From Acidobacteriota bacterium (lineage in GTDB: Bacteria; Acidobacteriota; Vicinamibacteria; Vicinamibacterales; 2-12-FULL-66-21): a DNA stretch of 8,876 nt. The stretch spans positions 1-8,876 of the forward strand of contig JAIVJE010000049.1 of NCBI GenBank assembly GCA_020200195.1. Direction: 5' to 3'. How positions within the stretch are numbered: position 1 is the first letter of the stretch; each line of letters starts with the position of its first letter. Positions 1 through 5,368 of the stretch are shown piece by piece. The position numbers were made by a program, and so were the translations under genes. Under the pieces are notes generated by a model. The model was given only the letters and a program-made list of their open reading frames with translations. It was not told the origin of the DNA and ran no database searches.

Positions 1-517
1 CCAACGCCCGCGCCAGCCCCGCGCGCTTCCGCATCCCCCCGGAGAGCGCGCCCGGCATTTTGTGGTACTCATGCTCGAGGCCTACCGACTCGAGCTTTTC
101 GCACGCCTTCTGACGAATCGCGGCATCGCTGAGTCTCGTGTGACGCCGCAAGGGGAACGCGACGTTCTCACCGACCGAGATCGAGTCGAAGAGCGCGGCG
201 TTCTGAAACAGAAAGCCTATTCCTCGACGCACTCGCGACAGATCCATACCCTTCAGCGCGCTGACCTCATCGTCCTGGACCAATACCCGTCCGGCGTCGG
301 GACGTACCAAACCAATGATGTGCCGTAGTGTCACGCTCTTGCCCGTACCGCTCCGTCCAAGAATGACGAAGCCACAGCCTGGCGGTACTTCGAACGAGAC
401 GTCGTCGAGCACGCGCCGGTCGCCGAACTGTTTCGAGACCCGATCGAGACGCACCGCGGCCGGCCGCCCGGCTTCACGCGGCCGGCCGTTCGGGTCGGGC
501 TGTTTCCGTGCCAGCAT
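1..517 (-). CDS. mlaF: MlaF-type ABC transporter ATPase, partial (C-terminus outside window)
   Basis: ATP-binding subunit of the Mla-type (MCE) phospholipid transporter. It would sit on the cytoplasmic face of the inner membrane and power lipid movement through the MlaE permease. The frame is open from ATG at 517 to the window edge, giving 172 codons. Walker A GRSGTGKS is at residues 54-61, the Q-loop glutamine at about 105 (FLFQNAALFDS), and the ABC signature LSGGMRKR at 158-165. The text around the signature (PGALSGGMRKRAGLARAL) is typical of MlaF rather than of generic importers. Walker B and the H-loop would lie beyond the edge. The start overlaps the mlaE stop by one base (TGATG), so the two are probably translationally coupled. 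The first 20 or so residues are a basic, proline-rich extension before the usual family start. An mlaD-like gene would be expected next but is not visible. Confidence 0.93.
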   Translation of the reverse strand, partial: MLARKQPDPNGRPREAGRPAAVRLDRVSKQFGDRRVLDDVSFEVPPGCGFVILGRSGTGKSVTLRHIIGLVRPDAGRVLVQDDEVSALKGMDLSRVRRGIGFLFQNAALFDSISVGENVAFPLRRHTRLSDAAIRQKACEKLESVGLEHEYHKMPGALSGGMRKRAGLARAL

Positions 518-1302
518 CAGCCCGCGGCCCCGGGAAACACGAAGAAGATCAGCCGCACCAGCAGCACGTTGGTCACGATGATGAAGATCGAGGACATGAC
601 GACGGCGCGAGTCGAGGCGCGACCGACGCCTTCGGTTCCAGACTCCGTGGTGAAGCCCAGGTAAGACGAAATCGTCGCGATAATGAAACCGAACACGACC
701 GTCTTGACGGTGGCGGGCACGTAGTCCGTTATATCGAGCAGCGAGAACGCTTTGCTGAAATACAGGTTGAGAGGCATGCTCGTGACGGTCGTCTCGGCGA
801 CGAAGCCGCCGAGCATTCCCGAGAAGTTCATGATCGTCGTGAGGATCGGAAGCGCGATCATGCACGCGAGCACGCGGGTCACGACAAGGTACTGAAAGGC
901 GTCGACTGCCGACGCTTCGAGCGCGTCAATCTGCTCGGTGACCCGCATCGCGCCGAGCTCGGCGCCGATGCCCGCCCCGATCCGCCCCGATAGCAGGAGC
1001 CCGGCCGTCAGCGGGCCCGTCTCCCGCACGAGCGCCAGGGCGAGCCCGGCGGGAATCATCGACTCCGCGCCGAATCGCTCCAGGGACGCGCGCGTGTGCA
1101 TGGAGAGCACGGCGCCGACGGCGACGCCGGACACCGCGATCAGCGGCGCGGACTTCACCCCCAGTTCGTAAAGCTGTCGGACGGTTTCGCGGAACTCGTA
1201 CGGCGGTGTAAAAATTCCACCGGCGGCCTTGAAGCCGAACAGCGAGACCTCACCCGTCGTCGTGAAGAGGGACGTGACGGCGGTCCCTGCGCGGTCGAGC
1301 AT
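517..1302 (-). CDS. mlaE: MlaE-type ABC transporter permease
   Basis: Inner-membrane permease of an Mla/MCE lipid transport system, 261 aa, the usual length for the family. A short amphipathic N-terminus (residues 1-45) is followed by hydrophobic segments at about 50-68, 82-105, 137-170, 198-216 and 233-256. The family hallmark ELGAMRVTEQIDALEA lies at 115-130, preceded by the glycine-rich GRIGAGIGAE. The start is well fixed: the frame stays open for 21 codons upstream to the regulator's TGA, but no other ATG, GTG or TTG occurs in that stretch. No Shine-Dalgarno sequence is visible before the ATG. The gene is followed directly by mlaF (1-nt overlap). It lies downstream of a sigma-54 regulator gene and a candidate sigma-54 promoter (1317-1332), which suggests controlled expression rather than simple housekeeping. 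The exact lipid cargo cannot be read from the sequence. Confidence 0.93.
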   Translation of the reverse strand: MLDRAGTAVTSLFTTTGEVSLFGFKAAGGIFTPPYEFRETVRQLYELGVKSAPLIAVSGVAVGAVLSMHTRASLERFGAESMIPAGLALALVRETGPLTAGLLLSGRIGAGIGAELGAMRVTEQIDALEASAVDAFQYLVVTRVLACMIALPILTTIMNFSGMLGGFVAETTVTSMPLNLYFSKAFSLLDITDYVPATVKTVVFGFIIATISSYLGFTTESGTEGVGRASTRAVVMSSIFIIVTNVLLVRLIFFVFPGAAG

Positions 1303-1316
1303 TTCAATGTCGAGGT

Positions 1317-1332
1317 TGCAAGGCGCTCGCCA
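1317..1332 (-). promoter_or_regulatory. Candidate sigma-54 (-24/-12) promoter for mlaEF
   Basis: On the minus strand the sequence is TGGCGAGCGCCTTGCA. Compared with the sigma-54 consensus TGGCACG-N4-TTGCW it matches 10 of 12 defined positions, and the essential GG (1331-1330) and GC (1319-1318) are separated by exactly 10 bases. The predicted start of transcription is near 1306, only about 4 nt before the mlaE ATG. The site lies in the 63-nt gap between the sigma-54 activator gene and mlaE. A match of this kind can arise by chance in GC-rich DNA, so the support comes from motif, spacing and position together. Confidence 0.5.
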
Positions 1333-1365
1333 ACCGAGGAGGATGCGACGCCCTGAGCTGGGCCA

Positions 1366-2775
1366 TCAGGCCGCCGGAGGCACTGGCCTGCGGGTGCCTC
1401 CTTTGCCGCCGTCCTGGATCTCGTGCTTCTTCATTTTGCTGTAGAGCGTCGGTCGATACAGGCCAAGGATCTGCGCCGCTTCCTGCTTGTTCCAGTTCGT
1501 CCGCTGCAGCGTCTGGAGGATGGCCATCTTTTCGATTTCCGCGAGAGTGCGGTGGGGCGGCACGACGAACTCCGCGGTCGTCGCGGTCTCGGTGCGCAGC
1601 GACTCCGGCAGGTCGTTGACGGCGATCTCGTTCCCCTTCGCGACGAGCACGCCGCGCTCGATCACGTTCTCGAGCTCCCGCACGTTGCCCGGCCACCGGT
1701 GGCGGATCAGCACGTGATACGCGACCGGCGCAATGGACCTCACATTGCGTTGATGGCGCTGACGGTATTTCTCCAGGAAGTGTTCGCACAACAACGGAAT
1801 ATCTTCGGTGCGCTCGCGTAGCGGCGGGACTCGGAGCGTAATGGTGTTGATGCGGAAATAGAGGTCTTCGCGCAGCTTTCCGTCCCGAAGCGCGGCGTCG
1901 AGATCGATATTGGTCGCACAGATCAGCCGAAAGTCGACGCGCACGATCCGGTCGCTGCCGATCGGGCGATACTCGCGTTCCTGCAGCACGCGGAGAAGTT
2001 TGGTCTGCAGGTATGGCGGCATCTCGCCGATCTCGTCGAGGAGCAGCGAACCCCCTTCCGCCATCTCGAACAGCCCTTCTTTGTCCGTCTGCGCTCCGGT
2101 GAACGCCCCTTTCTTGTACCCGAACAACTCCGACTCGATCAGGTCTTTGGGAATCGCCGCGCAGTTGATCTTGATGAACGGCCCCTTGGCCCTTTTGCTG
2201 TTGTAGTGGAGGGCGTTCGAAATCAGCTCTTTGCCGGTGCCGTTCTCCCCCTGGATCAGGATATTGGCGTCGCTGCCGGCAACGCTCTCCACCAGCTCGA
2301 GCACCTCGTGCATCTTCTTGCTCTTGCCGATGATGTTGCCGAAACGGAACTGTCCCTCGAGTTTCTGCTTGAGCAGCAGGTTTTCTCCGACCAGATCGCG
2401 CCGCTCGATTGCGCGCTCGAGCATCGTGATCAGCGTGTCGGGCTCAATCGGTTTCTCGACGAAGCTGTGCGCGCCCGCCTTCATCGCCTCGACGGCCTTC
2501 GGCACGCTGCCATGGCCGGTAATGACAATCACTTCCGTGTCGCCGTGCGTCTGCTTGAACTTGCGGAGCAGCTCCAGACCGTCTGCGTCAGGCAGCATCA
2601 TGTCGGTCACGACGACGTCGGGCTTCCAGGTCTTGAAGATCTCCTCCCCGCGCGTACCGATCATCGCCGTACGGACCTCGTAGCCTTCATGCTCCAGAAG
2701 GATCTTCAGCCATTCGATCATGGCCGGCTCGTCGTCGATGGCCAGCACGCGGCTCTTCTTTTTGGTAATCGTCAT
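1366..2775 (-). CDS. NtrC-family sigma-54-dependent response regulator
   Basis: Three-domain bacterial enhancer-binding protein, 469 aa from the chosen start. The receiver domain (about 8-122) has acidic pair D14/D15, phospho-acceptor D58 in VTDMMLPDADG, T86 and K108. The AAA+ domain (about 146-385) has Walker A GENGTGKE at 176-183, the sigma-54 contact loop GAFTGA at 223-228, Walker B LLLDEIGEM around D247/E248, and arginine-finger region RERTEDIP. A Fis-type helix-turn-helix lies at about 427-451 (NKQEAAQILGLYRPTLYSKM). All parts needed for phosphorylation, ATP hydrolysis and sigma-54 activation are present. I chose ATG at 2775 because AGGG lies 5 nt upstream; ATG at 2796 would add 7 residues. 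No histidine kinase is in the window, so the signal is unknown. The non-conserved tail (QDGGKGGTRRPVPPAA) overlaps a DNA dyad. mlaEF lie just downstream on the same strand and are plausible targets. Confidence 0.94.
   Translation of the reverse strand: MTITKKKSRVLAIDDEPAMIEWLKILLEHEGYEVRTAMIGTRGEEIFKTWKPDVVVTDMMLPDADGLELLRKFKQTHGDTEVIVITGHGSVPKAVEAMKAGAHSFVEKPIEPDTLITMLERAIERRDLVGENLLLKQKLEGQFRFGNIIGKSKKMHEVLELVESVAGSDANILIQGENGTGKELISNALHYNSKRAKGPFIKINCAAIPKDLIESELFGYKKGAFTGAQTDKEGLFEMAEGGSLLLDEIGEMPPYLQTKLLRVLQEREYRPIGSDRIVRVDFRLICATNIDLDAALRDGKLREDLYFRINTITLRVPPLRERTEDIPLLCEHFLEKYRQRHQRNVRSIAPVAYHVLIRHRWPGNVRELENVIERGVLVAKGNEIAVNDLPESLRTETATTAEFVVPPHRTLAEIEKMAILQTLQRTNWNKQEAAQILGLYRPTLYSKMKKHEIQDGGKGGTRRPVPPAA
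1376..1401. promoter_or_regulatory. Perfect dyad, candidate enhancer (UAS) for the sigma-54 regulator
   Basis: The arms GGAGGCAC (1376-1383) and GTGCCTCC (1394-1401) are perfect reverse complements separated by 10 bases. The centre is about 82 bases upstream of the start predicted for the -24/-12 element before mlaE, a usual distance for an NtrC-type binding site. It lies inside the last codons of the regulator gene, in a tail that is not conserved in the family, so protein constraint does not explain it. No T-tract follows on either strand, which argues against a rho-independent terminator. Binding by this particular regulator is inference. Confidence 0.42.
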
Positions 2776-2808
2776 ATCTGCCCTGTCCGATCTCATACAG
2801 CGCCTGCA

Positions 2809-2823
2809 CTGCGTTTGACGCAG
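2809..2823. repeat. Dyad CTGCGT-ttg-ACGCAG at the predicted +1 of the regulator promoter
   Basis: Perfect 6-bp inverted repeat with a 3-nt centre. It covers the predicted transcription start of the regulator gene, so it could be an operator or, in RNA, a small 5' hairpin. No binding protein can be assigned. Confidence 0.4.
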
Positions 2824-2825
2824 GA

Positions 2826-2853
2826 ATTATACAGTTTAGGCTAGGCGCGTCCA
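2826..2853 (-). promoter_or_regulatory. Sigma-70-like promoter of the response regulator gene
   Basis: On the minus strand a perfect -10 TATAAT (2831-2826) is preceded by a 16-nt spacer and TGGACG (2853-2848), a 4 of 6 match to the -35 consensus. Transcription would begin near 2819, leaving a leader of about 20-45 nt before either candidate ATG. The -35 hexamer lies in one arm of the palindrome at 2848-2863, and a second dyad (2809-2823) spans the predicted start, so the promoter looks regulated. Confidence 0.5.
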
Positions 2854-2863
2854 CCTGTGGACG
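2848..2863. repeat. Palindrome CGTCCAC-ct-GTGGACG over the regulator -35
   Basis: Perfect 7-bp inverted repeat with a 2-nt centre, overlapping the putative -35 hexamer. This is the classical position for a repressor or autoregulatory site. Its half-site GTGGACG only loosely resembles the GTGCCTCC half-site of the dyad at 1376-1401, so a shared binding protein is not shown. Confidence 0.42.
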
Positions 2864-2889
2864 GCTGTCGCAAACGAATACAGCCTCAT

Positions 2890-2922
2890 CGCCTAACCGC
2901 GTGGCCCGTGGGAGGTTAGGCG
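2890..2922 (-). terminator. Hairpin at the pcm stop codon, weak terminator candidate
   Basis: CGCCTAACC (2890-2898) and GGTTAGGCG (2914-2922) form a perfect 9-bp stem with a 15-nt loop. The pcm TAA lies inside one arm. Downstream on the minus strand there is no uninterrupted T-run, only the mixed TGTATTCGTTT. It may therefore act as a weak or rho-assisted terminator, or as a 3' end stabiliser. The separate promoter of the next gene fits transcript separation here. Confidence 0.35.
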
Positions 2923-3563
2923 TCAGGCGCCCACCCGTGTCTGCCGACCAGAGGCACGAAAACGCAGCTTTCCCCTTCTTTGCGGCTGACGTTGCCGCCC
3001 CGGCGCTCGATGATCGTGACCCGCTGGAGGCCGTGCGGGCCGACGGGGATGACCAGCCGGCCGCCATCGGCGAGTTGGCTGGTGAGGGTTTCAGGGACAG
3101 CCGGCGCACCTGCGGTGACGAGGATCCGATCGTACGGCGCTCGCGGTGCATAGCCCTCGGTGCCGTCACCGACGAGCACCTCGACGTTGGTCACCCCCGC
3201 TGCTTCCAGATTCGCCGTTGCGCGCGTGGCCAACGTCGCGTGCCGTTCGATGGAGATGACGTGCGCCGCCAGGACCGCGAGGACCGCGCTCTGATAACCA
3301 GACCCGGTGCCGATCTCGAGCACGAGCGAGTCGGCAGCCGGCGCAAGCGCCTCCGTCATCACGGCCACCATGTAGGGTTGGGAGATCGTCTGTCCGTCGC
3401 CGATAGGCAGCGGTCTGTCCTCGTACGCATGGGGGCGCTGGTCGGGGGGAACGAAGAGGTGACGTTCGACGCGCTGCATCGCTTCGCTCACGCCCGGATC
3501 GCGCATGCCGCGTGCGGTGATCTGGGTAGCTACCATGCTCGCGCGCAGGCGCGGGTAGTCCAT
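2916..3563 (-). CDS. pcm: Protein-L-isoaspartate O-methyltransferase
   Basis: Cytosolic repair enzyme that transfers a methyl group from S-adenosylmethionine to isoaspartyl residues in aged proteins. It is 215 aa; bacterial Pcm is usually near 208. The N-terminal MDYPRLRASMVATQI and the RVERHLFVPP segment (31-40) are typical. The conserved DGQTISQPYMVAVM region lies at 56-69, the SAM-binding motif I VLEIGTGSGYQSA at 81-93, and the YDRILVTAGAP strand at 144-154. No signal peptide is seen. I chose ATG at 3563, where the family start aligns. The frame stays open to ATG 3671, but those extra 36 codons are translated repeat DNA with no family resemblance. A -10 hexamer TATTAT ends exactly 6 nt before this ATG, suggesting a leaderless mRNA; no Shine-Dalgarno sequence is visible. 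The gene is divergent from the liu operon with 193 nt between it and liuB, and no functional link to its neighbours is evident. Confidence 0.95.
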   Translation of the reverse strand: MDYPRLRASMVATQITARGMRDPGVSEAMQRVERHLFVPPDQRPHAYEDRPLPIGDGQTISQPYMVAVMTEALAPAADSLVLEIGTGSGYQSAVLAVLAAHVISIERHATLATRATANLEAAGVTNVEVLVGDGTEGYAPRAPYDRILVTAGAPAVPETLTSQLADGGRLVIPVGPHGLQRVTIIERRGGNVSRKEGESCVFVPLVGRHGWAPDA

Positions 3564-3569
3564 GGGCAA

Positions 3570-3575
3570 ATAATA
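3570..3575 (-). promoter_or_regulatory. -10 hexamer of pcm, leaderless layout
   Basis: On the minus strand TATTAT (5 of 6 to TATAAT) is followed by 6 bases and then the pcm ATG, so the predicted transcription start is the A of the start codon. No convincing -35 hexamer is found at 16-18 nt; the 14-nt repeats at 3579-3620 occupy that place. Confidence 0.45.
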
Positions 3576-3578
3576 CGG

Positions 3579-3681
3579 CACGGCAGGTTCCGCACGATCG
3601 GTTCCGCACGGCAGGTTCGACGAATTCGCCGCCTCGTACCTGACGAACCTGCCGCACTCACCGAACGCCACGAACCTGACG
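3579..3681. repeat. Short interspersed and tandem repeats with GAACCTGCC core, both orientations
   Basis: Three 14-nt units stand in tandem: CACGGCAGGTTCCG (3579-3592), CACGATCGGTTCCG (3593-3606) and CACGGCAGGTTCGA (3607-3620). Further right, 9-nt units run from 3636: GTACCTGAC, GAACCTGCC, GCACTCACC, GAACGCCAC, GAACCTGAC. The core CGGCAGGTTC (3581-3590, 3609-3618) is the exact reverse complement of GAACCTGCCG at 3645-3654. 3609-3619 with 3644-3654 make an 11-bp stem with a 24-nt loop. The array fills the space between the two divergent -10 boxes and replaces recognisable -35 elements on both sides. It may be an operator cluster or a degenerate tandem repeat; the sequence alone does not decide. 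Confidence 0.6.
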
Positions 3682-3693
3682 TTTCTGTTCAGC

Positions 3694-3699
3694 TATAAT
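3694..3699 (+). promoter_or_regulatory. -10 hexamer of the liu operon
   Basis: A perfect TATAAT is followed by 6 bases and the ATG at 3706, so transcription would start at or beside that A. The -35 position 17 nt upstream (3671-3676, CGAACC) is not consensus and falls in a GAACCTGAC repeat, which suggests activator dependence or use of an extended element. Confidence 0.5.
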
Positions 3700-3705
3700 C
3701 CCAGC

Positions 3706-3756
3706 ATGTCGCAGCCGCACCTGCTCGTGCCGGCGTTTTGGATGTGCGGCTGTTGA
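3706..3756 (+). CDS. Candidate leaderless 16-aa leader peptide upstream of liuB
   Basis: The ORF reads MSQPHLLVPAFWMCGC and stops with TGA at 3754-3756, directly against the liuB ATG (TGAATG). Its ATG is at the predicted transcription start, 6 nt after a perfect TATAAT. liuB has no visible Shine-Dalgarno sequence, so ribosomes finishing this ORF could reinitiate on liuB. The peptide has two Leu in a row, Trp and two Cys near the end, but no long run of one amino acid as in classical attenuators. Such a short ORF can occur by chance; the position between -10 and liuB is the only reason to list it. I do not recognise it as a known leader family. Confidence 0.35.
   Translation: MSQPHLLVPAFWMCGC
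3712..3752 (+). promoter_or_regulatory. 9-bp hairpin in the liuB leader
   Basis: CAGCCGCAC (3712-3720) and GTGCGGCTG (3744-3752) are perfect reverse complements with a 23-nt loop. The stem ends 4 nt before the liuB ATG and covers its ribosome-access region. It lies wholly inside the 16-codon leader ORF, so translation of that ORF would open it. Confidence 0.45.
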
Positions 3757-5364
3757 ATGGAGACCCTCGAGACCCACGTCGACACGCGGTCAGACGAGTT
3801 CCGAACGAACCATGAGCGCATGGCCGCGCTCGTCGGCGAGCTCCGCGAGCGCACGGCAGCGGTGCGACAAGGCGGTGGCGTTAGATATCTCGAGCGCCAT
3901 CGAGACCAGGGCAAGCTGCCCGTGCGCGACCGCCTCGAGAAGCTCCTCGATCCCGAATCCCCTTTTCTCGAGCTCTCGCCTCTCGCCGCCTGGAATCTCT
4001 ACGAAGACGAAGCGCCCGCCGCCGGCATTGTCACAGGGATCGGCCGCGTCTCAGGCCGCGAGATGCTCATCGTTGCCAACGATGCGACGGTCAAGGGCGG
4101 GACGTACTACCCGATCACAGTGAAGAAGCACGTCCGCGCGCAGCAGATCGCGCTCGAAAACCGGTTACCGTGCATGTACCTGGTCGATTCCGGCGGCGCG
4201 TTCCTGCCGCTGCAGGCGGAAGTGTTTCCGGACCGCGAACACTTCGGCCGGATCTTCTACAACCAGGCCCGGATGTCCGCCGAGCGAATCCCGCAAATCG
4301 CCGTGGTGATGGGCTCCTGCACGGCAGGCGGCGCATACGTTCCCGCGATGTCGGACGAAACCATCATCGTAAAGGGCACCGGCACGATCTTTCTTGGCGG
4401 CCCGCCGCTCGTGAAGGCAGCGACGGGTGAAGAAGTGAGCGCCGAGGACCTCGGCGGCGCTGACGTCCACACGCGGTTGTCGGGCGTCGCGGATTACCTC
4501 GCCGAAGACGACGAACATGCGCTGCAGATTGCGCGCACGGTCGTGACGACACTGAATACGCGTAAAGCGATGCCCGCAGACGTGACGACGCCCGAGGATC
4601 CGCTGTACGATCCGCGGGAAATCTACGGAATCGTCAGCAGCGATACGCGCAAGTCTTATGAGGTCCGTGAAGTCATCGCCCGTATCGCTGACGGCTCTCG
4701 ATTGGATGAGTTCAAAGAGCGCTACGGCACGACGCTTGTGACCGGGTTTGCGCGGCTGCATGGGTTTCTCGTGGGAATCATCGCCAACAACGGCGTGCTG
4801 TTCTCGGAATCCGCGCTCAAAGCAACGCATTTCATCGAGCTCTGTAATCTGCGCGGGATCCCACTGATCTTTCTCCAGAACATCTCCGGCTTCATCGTGG
4901 GCCGTCAGTACGAACGCGCCGGCATTGCGAAGGACGGGGCCAAGATGGTCCATGCGGTCGCGAACTCCGTGGTCCCGAAGTTCACGGTCGTGATCGGAGG
5001 ATCATTCGGCGCCGGCAATTACGGGATGTGCGGGCGCGCGTTCGAGCCGCGTCTCCTATGGATGTGGCCGAACGCCCGGATTTCCGTCATGGGAGGCGAG
5101 CAGGCAGCCGGCGTGCTGACGATGGTCAAGCGGGACCAGCTCGCCCGGGAAGGCCGCACCATCACCGCTGAAGAAGAAGACAGTATCCGGAGGCCGATCC
5201 TCGAGAAGTACGAACGCGAAGGTTCGCCGTACTACTCGACCGCACGTCTGTGGGACGACGGGATTCTCGATCCCGCCGAAACACGCCAGGCGCTGGCGCT
5301 GGGTTTGTCCGCGGCGTTCAACGCTCCCATACCGGACGCGCGGTTCGGTATATTTCGAATGTAA
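3757..5364 (+). CDS. liuB: Methylcrotonoyl-CoA carboxylase beta (carboxyltransferase) subunit
   Basis: Carboxyltransferase subunit that moves the carboxyl group from carboxybiotin to 3-methylcrotonyl-CoA, giving 3-methylglutaconyl-CoA in leucine and isovalerate breakdown. It is 535 aa, the normal LiuB length. The N-terminal half has VANDATVKGGTYYPITVKKH (107-126), the conserved YLVDSGGAFLPLQ (141-153) and the glycine-rich CoA/oxyanion loop GSCTAGGAYVPAMSD (186-200). The C-terminal half has FLQNISGFIVGRQYE (372-386), the loop GGSFGAGNYGMCGR (414-427) and SVMGGEQAAGVL (443-454). An in-frame TGA directly precedes the ATG, and the N-terminus aligns with family members, so the start is firm. It is the first full gene of the operon, with a 4-nt gap to liuC. 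Geranyl-CoA carboxylase (AtuC) is a close relative, but the neighbouring methylglutaconyl-CoA hydratase and HMG-CoA lyase favour the leucine role. Confidence 0.95.
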   Translation: METLETHVDTRSDEFRTNHERMAALVGELRERTAAVRQGGGVRYLERHRDQGKLPVRDRLEKLLDPESPFLELSPLAAWNLYEDEAPAAGIVTGIGRVSGREMLIVANDATVKGGTYYPITVKKHVRAQQIALENRLPCMYLVDSGGAFLPLQAEVFPDREHFGRIFYNQARMSAERIPQIAVVMGSCTAGGAYVPAMSDETIIVKGTGTIFLGGPPLVKAATGEEVSAEDLGGADVHTRLSGVADYLAEDDEHALQIARTVVTTLNTRKAMPADVTTPEDPLYDPREIYGIVSSDTRKSYEVREVIARIADGSRLDEFKERYGTTLVTGFARLHGFLVGIIANNGVLFSESALKATHFIELCNLRGIPLIFLQNISGFIVGRQYERAGIAKDGAKMVHAVANSVVPKFTVVIGGSFGAGNYGMCGRAFEPRLLWMWPNARISVMGGEQAAGVLTMVKRDQLAREGRTITAEEEDSIRRPILEKYEREGSPYYSTARLWDDGILDPAETRQALALGLSAAFNAPIPDARFGIFRM

Positions 5365-5368
5365 CGAC

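Noticed and set aside
508..993. 161-codon plus-strand ORF opposite mlaE
   Set aside because: It is charged, low-complexity antisense sequence; the minus-strand frame encodes a clear MlaE with family motifs.
1303..1365. Possible readthrough fusion of the response regulator and MlaE, since no stop lies in the 21 codons between them in the same frame
   Set aside because: The TGA at 1366-1368 ends the regulator after its helix-turn-helix, and a cytosolic regulator fused to a permease makes no sense; the open gap is short enough to be chance in GC-rich DNA.
2206..2844. 212-codon plus-strand ORF opposite the response regulator
   Set aside because: Mirror frame of a well-conserved three-domain regulator; no recognisable domain of its own.
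3564..3671. N-terminal extension of Pcm by 36 codons to ATG 3671
   Set aside because: The extension is translated repeat DNA, has no family match, and would run through the pcm -10 box; the family start aligns at 3563.
2901..3698. 265-codon plus-strand ORF opposite pcm
   Set aside because: Arginine- and aspartate-rich antisense translation; the opposite strand encodes Pcm with all motifs.
4165..4953. 262-codon minus-strand ORF inside liuB
   Set aside because: Antisense shadow of conserved carboxyltransferase coding sequence.
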